DNA of 8,256 bases from Actinomycetota bacterium (GTDB taxonomy: Bacteria > Actinomycetota > Actinomycetes > Nanopelagicales > Nanopelagicaceae): positions 1 through 8,256 of the forward strand of contig WLNN01000055.1 in assembly GCA_009699765.1 (NCBI GenBank), given 5' to 3'. The stretch's first letter is position 1. Every line of letters starts with the position of its first letter. Position numbers and translations under genes: made by a program. The notes under the pieces were generated by a model, which was given only the letters and a program-made list of their open reading frames with translations, made no database searches and was not told the DNA's origin. Shown piece after piece: positions 1 to 6,400 of this stretch.

Positions 1-897
1 ATCGATGTCTATAACATGGGCTGGAAACAATATCTTTTGCAGCGAGAGGCTGATGAACATCGCCGTAAGAAAGAGCGAGCAAATGCGGAAAAGCGTGCGG
101 AGATTTTGCAGAAGCAGGGCGAGAAAATGCGCGCCAAGGCATCAAAGGCAACTGCGGCTCAAGGAATGTTACGTCGTGCCGAGAAACTTCGTTCATCACT
201 TGAAGATGTTCGTGTCTCAGATAAAGTCGCAAAGCTTCGCTTTCCAACACCAGCTCCTTGCGGCAAGACTCCGCTATCTGGTGAAGAATTATCTAAGAAC
301 TACGGATCACTTGAAATCTTTACCGACGTTTCTTGTGTAATTGATAAGGGTTCTCGTGTTGTAATCCTTGGTCTTAACGGAGCAGGAAAGACAACGCTCT
401 TGCGTATTCTCGCTGGCGAACTTGAATCAGATACTGGAAAAGTTGATCATGGCCACGGTTTGAAGATTGGCTACTACGCCCAAGAGCATGAAATGTTAGA
501 TTTCGAGCGCACAATTCTTGAAAATATGATGTCTGCAACCCCAGATATTCGAGAACCAGAAGCTCGCAACGTTCTTGGTTCATTCTTATTTGCAGGAGAT
601 GATGTTCATAAGCCAGTGAAAGTTTTATCAGGTGGCGAGCGAACTCGCTTGGCACTCGCAACGATTGTGGTCTCCGGCGCAAATGTTCTCTTACTTGATG
701 AGCCTACAAATAACTTAGACCCCGCATCACGCGAGGAAATCCTTGCAGCCCTAAGTGAATATCAGGGCTCGGTCGTAATGGTCTCTCACGACGAGGGCGC
801 AGTCCAGGCGCTTAAGCCAGAACGAGTTATCTTGTTACCTGATGGCGATGAAGATATTTGGAAAGATGAATACTTCGATCTCGTCTCGATCGACTAA
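1..897 (+). CDS. ABC-F family ATPase, C-terminal part (5' end outside window)
   Basis: This frame is open from base 1, so the gene begins upstream; the ATG at 16 is internal. The 298 visible codons hold the charged, Lys/Arg/Glu-rich helical linker that joins the two ATPase domains of ABC-F proteins (about codons 6-80), then a complete second ABC domain. Motifs seen: Walker A GLNGAGKT (codons 124-131, bases 370-393), signature LSGGE (625-639), Walker B with catalytic Glu in LLLDEPTNNLD (Glu at 700-702), and the H-switch VSHDE (His at 787-789). There are no membrane segments, as expected for this soluble family. ABC-F proteins bind the ribosome and act on stalled or initiating complexes, and some confer antibiotic protection; which role applies cannot be told here. 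Family members are about 530 residues, so roughly the first ABC domain is missing. The gene converges on parE. The family call is secure; the subfamily is not. Confidence 0.95.
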   Translation: MDVYNMGWKQYLLQREADEHRRKKERANAEKRAEILQKQGEKMRAKASKATAAQGMLRRAEKLRSSLEDVRVSDKVAKLRFPTPAPCGKTPLSGEELSKNYGSLEIFTDVSCVIDKGSRVVILGLNGAGKTTLLRILAGELESDTGKVDHGHGLKIGYYAQEHEMLDFERTILENMMSATPDIREPEARNVLGSFLFAGDDVHKPVKVLSGGERTRLALATIVVSGANVLLLDEPTNNLDPASREEILAALSEYQGSVVMVSHDEGAVQALKPERVILLPDGDEDIWKDEYFDLVSID

Positions 898-920
898 AGA
901 CTTAACTGTTAAGCGTCGAT
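889..920. terminator. Inverted repeats across convergent 3' ends (weak bidirectional terminator candidate)
   Basis: CTTAAC-T-GTTAAG (901-913) is a perfect 6-bp palindrome with a one-base centre, flanked by ATCGAC (889-894) and GTCGAT (915-920), which are also complementary. It spans the stop codons of the ABC-F gene (895-897) and parE (complement of 909-911). The inner loop would be too tight for a good hairpin, the spacing between the nested arms is asymmetric (6 versus 1 base), and there is no T-run. It is the only structure available in the 11-base gap, so it may help end both transcripts, but this is a guess. Confidence 0.25.
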
Positions 921-3020
921 TGAGTCGCGATCAATCTCAGCGTTAGCAATAAATTCTTTACGAGGCGCTACATCTGAGCCCATAAGAAGTTCAAACATCG
1001 CCTCTGCTGCCGCAGCATCAGTGACGGTAATTCGACGAAGGGTGCGAACATCTGGATCCATAGTTGTTTCGCGCAACTGATCTGCATCCATCTCGCCAAG
1101 ACCTTTGTATCGCTGAATTGGCTCTTTCCAACGCTTGCCCTGCTTTGAAAGCTCGGCGGTTACCTTCTTCATCTCATCATCTGAGTATGTGTAAAGGAAT
1201 GAGCCCTTCTTACCGCCGCCACCCATTACCTCAATGCGGTGCAGAGGTGGGATTGCAGCAAATACGCGGCCAGCATCAATAAGCGGACGCATGTAGCGAT
1301 ACATCAAAGTCAGTAGCAAGCAACGAATGTGCGCTCCATCAACGTCAGCATCTGACATCAAGATAACGCGACCATAGCGAGCGTCATCGAGCTCGAATGA
1401 TTTACCAGAACCAGCACCGATAACCTGAATGATTGATCCACATTCTTTATCATCGAGCATCTGAGAAAGTGATGCCTTCTGCACATTAAGAATCTTGCCT
1501 CGAATCGGCAAGATTGCCTGGAATTCAGAGTTTCTTGCTGCCTTTGTTGTGCCAAGTGCAGAGTCACCTTCGACAATAAAGAGCTCGGTACGAGTGACAT
1601 CCTCTGAACGACAATCAGAGAGCTTTGTTGGCAAACTTGAAGACTCGAGCGCATTCTTGCGGCGCTGAAGATCTTTATGAACACGCGCACTGATACGAGT
1701 ACGAGATGCACCAGCAACTTTCTCCATAATCAACTTGCCATTGGCCTTATCGATTCGGCGTGTGGTTGCGAAGAATTCTTTTAACTTATCTGCAACAACT
1801 TGACTAACAATCTTTGTCGCAGCTGCTGTTCCAAGAACTTCCTTAGTCTGACCTTCGAACTGTGGCTCCGACATACGCACTGTTACCACAGCTGTTATGC
1901 CTTCCATGATGTCATCTTTGATTACATCTGCTTCGTTCTTCTTCAAGATGCCAGCGCTGCGCATCGCCTCGTTAAATGATTTTGTGATTGCGCGATCAAA
2001 GCCCTGAAGGTGAGTTCCGCCCTTTGGAGTTGCAATGATGTTAACAAAAGAACGAATCGTGGAGTCAAAGCCCTCGCCCCACTTCATTGCGATATCAACT
2101 TCCATATCGCGCTCGACCTCAGTGGAGACCATATGTCCCTTGTCATCAAGAACTGGAACGGTCTCTTGATAGTGACCCGTACCGTAAATACGAATAACTT
2201 CACCAACCGACTGATCTGGTTGCAAGAAATCACAGTACTCAGAGATTCCGCCCTTATGGAAGAAGGTTTGAGTTGTCTTCTCTTTCGTACGGTTATCGTT
2301 TACTGTCAGAGAGAGGCCAGGTACTAAGAAAGATGTTTGGCGCGCACGTGCGTAAATATCTTCAATATCAAGGGATGCATCCTTGAGGAAGATTTGCTTA
2401 TCTGACCACCACTTAACACGTGTGCCAGTTACCTTTGAAGAAATCTTGCCGATAATGCGAAGGCCGGATTGTTCTGTGAAATCTGCCTTCGGACCATCGC
2501 CATCAAAAATACCTGCAGTTCCGCGCTTAAATGACATCCAATAAATCTTGCCATTTCGATCAACTTCAACATCAAGACGCTCTGCAAGAGCATTCACAAC
2601 CGATGCACCAACTCCGTGGAGTCCGCCTGATGCTGCATAAGATCCGCCGCCGAACTTTCCGCCAGCATGCAATTTAGTGAGAACAACTTCAACGCCAGTA
2701 AGACCCGTCTTCGGTTCTTTATCAACAGGAATTCCGCGACCATCATCATGGACTTCAACGGATCCATCTGCTTCAAGATTGATTTCAATTTTCTTGCAAT
2801 GACCAGCTAAAGATTCGTCCACCGCGTTATCGATGATCTCCCAGAGACAGTGCATGAGACCGCGCGAATCAGTTGAACCGATATACATTCCTGGGCGCTT
2901 ACGAACCGCATCGAGGCCCTCAAGGACTGCGAGATCCTTTGCCGTATAGCTATCTTTACTTCCGGCTTCAGTTATTGGAGCGTCAAAATTCAGCTCATCA
3001 TTGGCAGTCACGGTGGCCAA
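909..3020 (-). CDS. parE: DNA topoisomerase IV subunit B (ParE)
   Basis: ATPase subunit of a type IIA topoisomerase; with ParC it would decatenate and relax daughter chromosomes using ATP. All 703 codons are present. GHKL ATPase motifs: EIIDN (E61, N65), DDGRG with adenine-binding Asp (D92), and GGLHGVG (132-138). The transducer has the QTK loop (391-393). The TOPRIM domain has the catalytic Glu in VEGDSALG (E484) and the metal-binding DADVD (D557, D559, D561). QRYKGLGEMDADQ (636-648) and APRKEFI (685-691) form the usual C-terminal signature. EGDSALG instead of the EGDSAGG usual in GyrB, and the close resemblance to actinobacterial ParE as I recall it, favour parE over gyrB. The start is a TTG (3018-3020); an in-frame TGA at 3027-3029 rules out a longer protein. 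A GTG three codons later (3009-3011) would give the N-terminus MTAN, also reasonable. Neither has a Shine-Dalgarno. It is divergent from the DUF7455 gene. Confidence 0.96.
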   Translation of the reverse strand: MATVTANDELNFDAPITEAGSKDSYTAKDLAVLEGLDAVRKRPGMYIGSTDSRGLMHCLWEIIDNAVDESLAGHCKKIEINLEADGSVEVHDDGRGIPVDKEPKTGLTGVEVVLTKLHAGGKFGGGSYAASGGLHGVGASVVNALAERLDVEVDRNGKIYWMSFKRGTAGIFDGDGPKADFTEQSGLRIIGKISSKVTGTRVKWWSDKQIFLKDASLDIEDIYARARQTSFLVPGLSLTVNDNRTKEKTTQTFFHKGGISEYCDFLQPDQSVGEVIRIYGTGHYQETVPVLDDKGHMVSTEVERDMEVDIAMKWGEGFDSTIRSFVNIIATPKGGTHLQGFDRAITKSFNEAMRSAGILKKNEADVIKDDIMEGITAVVTVRMSEPQFEGQTKEVLGTAAATKIVSQVVADKLKEFFATTRRIDKANGKLIMEKVAGASRTRISARVHKDLQRRKNALESSSLPTKLSDCRSEDVTRTELFIVEGDSALGTTKAARNSEFQAILPIRGKILNVQKASLSQMLDDKECGSIIQVIGAGSGKSFELDDARYGRVILMSDADVDGAHIRCLLLTLMYRYMRPLIDAGRVFAAIPPLHRIEVMGGGGKKGSFLYTYSDDEMKKVTAELSKQGKRWKEPIQRYKGLGEMDADQLRETTMDPDVRTLRRITVTDAAAAEAMFELLMGSDVAPRKEFIANAEIDRDSIDA

Positions 3021-3069
3021 GATTAGTCAGCGAATCGTTTGCAATCAGTTAAGCGCGCCGAGGTGAATC

Positions 3070-3120
3070 TCACATATTGGTTGATATCGAGTTAATTGTG
3101 GCAATAAACCGAGAAATCAA
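3070..3120 (-). CDS. Candidate 16-residue leader peptide upstream of parE
   Basis: TTG start (complement of 3118-3120), sixteen codons reading MISRFIATINSISTNM, and a TGA stop (complement of 3070-3072). It is preceded at six bases by the best Shine-Dalgarno in the window. It lies on the parE strand, ends 49 bases before the parE TTG and is in a different frame, so it is not an N-terminal extension. The peptide has no run of one regulatory amino acid, so classic attenuation is not suggested. It could be a translated leader that controls parE, a free small protein, or a chance ORF next to a purine-rich stretch. Length and the TTG start keep confidence low. Confidence 0.22.
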   Translation of the reverse strand: MISRFIATINSISTNM

Positions 3121-3126
3121 GATATT

Positions 3127-3134
3127 CCTCCCTT
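3127..3134 (-). promoter_or_regulatory. Strong Shine-Dalgarno with no annotated gene behind it
   Basis: The complement of 3127-3134 reads AGGGAGGA, close to a perfect anti-16S complement. It sits six bases before the TTG of the 16-codon ORF and 107 bases before the parE start, which itself has none. Its match is better than that of the DUF7455 gene (GGAG). It either serves the short ORF or is coincidental. Confidence 0.35.
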
Positions 3135-3179
3135 ATTTAACGAGCGGGGAATAAAACGAGATGGCATGATGTTCCAATG

Positions 3180-3203
3180 TCAGAGGCAATCACTAGCCTC
3201 TGA
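3180..3203. promoter_or_regulatory. 8-bp perfect inverted repeat, operator or 5' hairpin candidate
   Basis: TCAGAGGC (3180-3187) and GCCTCTGA (3196-3203) are exact reverse complements separated by eight bases. The right arm ends five bases before the probable -10 box of the DUF7455 gene, so the repeat covers where its -35 would lie; no good -35 is visible there. That position fits a repressor or activator site. Alternatively, a transcript started further upstream would form a stem followed by the T-rich TTCTTTA, which looks like a small terminator or attenuator. Confidence 0.45.
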
Positions 3204-3208
3204 TTCTT

Positions 3209-3231
3209 TATATAGGACTACGAACGGAGAG
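3209..3231 (+). promoter_or_regulatory. -10 box and ribosome binding site of the DUF7455 gene
   Basis: TATATA (3209-3214) is a good sigma-70 type -10 box and would place the transcript start near 3220. GGAG (3226-3229, within CGGAGAG) lies six bases before the ATG at 3236 and fixes that start. The predicted leader is only about 15 bases. No convincing -35 is seen at 16-18 bases upstream, where the inverted repeat lies instead. Confidence 0.45.
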
Positions 3232-3235
3232 CGCG

Positions 3236-3445
3236 ATGACCGAGCAAGTACTACTCGAATCCACACCCCTCAATGCCCTCGACCGCTGTGATCGTTGCGG
3301 CGCACAGGCATATGTCCGCGCAGTATTAGCAACCGGAGGCGAGCTGATGTTCTGTGCTCACCACGGTAAGGAGTACGCAGAGAAGCTCGCTGCAATTGCA
3401 GTAAAGATTCAAGACGAGTCAGAGCGTCTGGTTGAATCTAAGTAA
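3236..3445 (+). CDS. Small CxxC...CxHH protein, DUF7455 type
   Basis: A 69-residue protein with a well-placed Shine-Dalgarno. The core DRCDRCGAQAYVR carries a CxxC knuckle (C18, C21), followed by a short beta-like stretch and FCAHH (C40, H42, H43). These residues could form a single zinc site, as in small treble-clef or ribbon folds. The tail (about 44-68) is charged and probably helical. There is no signal peptide or membrane segment, so it is likely cytoplasmic. It matches the small DUF7455 proteins I recall from actinobacteria, often beside the principal sigma gene and parE; their function is not known to me. The position suggests a part in transcription or nucleic-acid handling, but that is guilt by association. 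It ends 16 bases before a strong terminator hairpin, so it is probably a single-gene transcript. Confidence 0.9.
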   Translation: MTEQVLLESTPLNALDRCDRCGAQAYVRAVLATGGELMFCAHHGKEYAEKLAAIAVKIQDESERLVESK

Positions 3446-3461
3446 ATTAAGAATTAATGAG

Positions 3462-3497
3462 ACGGGCCTTCGCTAACCGCGGAGGCCCGTTCTTCTT
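3462..3497 (+). terminator. Rho-independent terminator of the DUF7455 gene, shared with the large gene
   Basis: ACGGGCCT (3462-3469) pairs perfectly with AGGCCCGT (3483-3490): an 8-bp GC-rich stem with a 13-base loop, followed by TCTTCTT on the + strand. It lies 16 bases after the DUF7455 stop. On the - strand the same stem is followed by an AT-rich but not T-only stretch, so it may also stop the large gene. The large gene's stop codon (3473-3475) lies in the loop, and one stem arm encodes its last residues. Confidence 0.85.
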
Positions 3498-6400
3498 ACT
3501 ACCTGTACCTGCAAGTTACTAGATCGCACATTTGAATATGAATTTGAAGTTGGATCTAGAAGTGCCGTAAGTGTTACGCGCTGGCCTTGAACTGTTGGTT
3601 TCCAAGAACAAGTAGCACTTGTTGTTGCACTCTTTGAAGCACAACCACCAATCACCTTGCCGTTTGCATAGAACTTAACTTTTCCTGCAACATTTACCGC
3701 GGCGGTGATATTGATTGCGGTTCCCTTTGAAACAGTGACAGCTCCACCAGCAAGAGAGATGGTAATTGTCGAAACAAGGATACTGGCTGAATTTATAGAC
3801 AGAGTGAAGGTTGCTGTATCAACGCCGCCTAAGTTATATGCAGAAATAATGTAATCAGTTGCGGTTGATGTTTCTGTCGGTGTTCCAGTAATTAGCCCTG
3901 ATGAACTTGTGAAAGTAAGCCCCGCTGGCAAAGTTCCGCTTAATTCAAATCGGTTTATATCTCCGCCGACGTTCAATACGGTAAATCCTGTAATTGCACT
4001 CGAGACGGTAGCGGTCTCACTTGTACTGCTGATTGAAAAATCAGGAGGAAGCACATCGGTTACAGTGATTGTTACATAGTTGTAGAAATAGGCACCAGCA
4101 AGATCTGCGGAAGACACCATTATCGAATATGTAGCTGGTGCCACTGAGCCACTTACGCTAATCACACCGCTACTGTTAATCGTAATTCCGCCGATTGCTT
4201 TGCCGGTAAGATACTGGGAAATTCCCCAGCCCCACGAAGACGGCAAGCCAGTTCCCCCGGAAATTGTGGGAGAAATAGTTGCACTCTTTCCCGTCTCCAC
4301 GGTTCGATTTGAATGTGAGACAGACATCGCAGAATTCCAGACAAAGTTAGTCATCGTATTCGAAGTTGCGGCCGTTGCACTTGCATTGCCCGCAAAAGTT
4401 GCTGTTAGCGCATAGGGAGAATACGTGGCATCCATTGGTCCCCACCAACACTCTCCTGAATAATTACTTGCAAATGTTGTACAAATTGTTCCTCGAGCAT
4501 CGGAGATAACTACCTGGCCTACTACCGGAATATTAAAGGTTGCTACGAGCCGGACTTGTCTTCCCAAAGTTCCCGAAGTAAGTGTTGCCCCGGTAACGGT
4601 TTTAGCAGACAAAGTAATTATTGAAGTTGCTTGTGTAATTGTTAGTGCAAAACGCCCAAATCCAGCAACACCATTAGAATCGTTAGCCGTGATATCTATT
4701 GTGTAGGAACCAGCTGCGAGTGATGGAGCAATCGTCAGGACACCTGACGCATTTATATATACTCCGAGAACTGTATTGGAATCTGATGCACTAACCGCTC
4801 TCCAAGTTGTATATCCACCAGCTCCACCTGAAATTGTGGGAATTGCTGTCGTTCCCTCACCAAAAGTTTTACTCTGAGAGGAATATGCAAAGGCTCCTGG
4901 ATCGATTACCGAGATTGATATCGAATTTGAAGTTGCTGCCGAAAAACTTCCATCACCTGAATATGCGGCAGTTACAGAAAAGGGTGAGCCTGCAACAGTG
5001 GTAGTTGTCCAATCGCACGAAGCTGAACCGCTTGCGATTGACACTGACCCACAACCTGAAATGGTGGTTGCTCCAACTTTAAAAGCAATTGTTCCTGTAG
5101 CCGATGAAAGAACTCTTGCTGTTAGATGGACGATGCCACCAGCCGTCATTGTCGTTTCCGCACTACTTACTGATGGATTCGCAGCACTGCTGAGACCGAT
5201 AACGATGTTGATCAGAGCGTTCTTTGTGACACCTACAGTATCTGTCGCAGTAACGCGCATCGCGTAGGTTCCAGTAGATGTGCTTGCAGATGCACTTACT
5301 ACACCTGAAGCATTTATAGAGATCCCAGAGACAGCTGATAAATCTGAATCCTTAACAATGGACCAATTCCACGATGAAGATGATCCGGTACCGCCAGAAA
5401 TCGTCGGCGTAGATGTTTGAGCGGTCCCGAATGAGGTCGAAATGCCGGGATAGGACAATGTGATGCTTGGGTAGATTGTGTAGCTCAAGGTAGTAGCGTT
5501 TGACGAACTATAAGTGGCATTGCCTGAGTAACTTGCGGAGAGTGTATATGGACTGCCACTTGATGTTGGCACCCATGAACATGTAGCGGAAGTCCCAGAA
5601 ATATTGACACTTCCACTGCTTCCACATGTAGTGATTTGTGAACCGTTTGCACTAAAGGTAACTGTTCCCGTATTTCCGCTGCCAACTGTTGCAGTTATTG
5701 TTATTTCCGTACCTGCTTCACGAGGAGAAACAGGAGAAACTGCGATTGAAACTGAACTTGCTAATTTTGTCATTGTAAAAGTTGCGGACTTACTCGCTAT
5801 GTAATAACTTGAATCTGCCGCTTTTGTTGCCACGATGTCACAATTTCCTGATGCTTTCTGTGCCGTGACAGTTTCTCCTCGAGTTCCGGTTAAAACACAA
5901 TCAGCACTTGTAGTGCTAAAGGTAATTGTGCCATTGCCTGATCCACCAGAAGCAGTGAGCGCTGTAGGTACGCCATAAGTTAAATTCTGTGCAGAAAAAG
6001 TAAGGGCACTCTGTATCCCAGGAGCAATTGCAAATCCAGCTTTAGTGGATACTGCCCCAATCGAGTCGGTTGCAGAAATTGAATAAAGAGTAGTTTGCTG
6101 CACCACAGTTGGAGTACCAGAAATAACTCCCGTGGCTGCGTTAAGTGAAAGTCCCGCTGGAAGCCCGTCAGGTGCCGAGTATGTGACTGATCCATTCGCT
6201 CCTAACATTGTTATTGTTACATCAGCATAAGCAGTTCCAACATTTCCTGAACTAGTAGCTGCTGCGCCACCGTTTTGAGTAATTGAAAAATTTAGATTGT
6301 ACTTAATAAAGAGAAGACCCGCTGTGCCTGCAGCCCCATCTTTATTCGCACACGTACTCGAACTCCCAGCACAACCATGTCCACCAGATCCGCCCGAGCC

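Noticed and set aside
16..897. ABC-F gene as a complete single-domain ATPase starting at 16
   Set aside because: The frame is open upstream of the ATG, and the sequence starts in the inter-domain linker of a two-domain family; it is a partial gene.
1358..1717. 119-codon - strand ORF inside parE in another frame
   Set aside because: It overlaps the TOPRIM-coding region of a clearly real gene, has low-complexity composition and no start signals; it is a shadow ORF.
3473..3530. C-terminal sorting signal (LPXTG) or membrane anchor on the large protein
   Set aside because: The last residues (NLQVQVVRRTGLRG) contain no LPXTG-like motif and no hydrophobic helix.
4998..5267. 89-codon + strand ORF opposite the Ig-like repeats
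   Set aside because: Antisense to well-supported domains with recurring motifs; no Shine-Dalgarno or recognisable fold.
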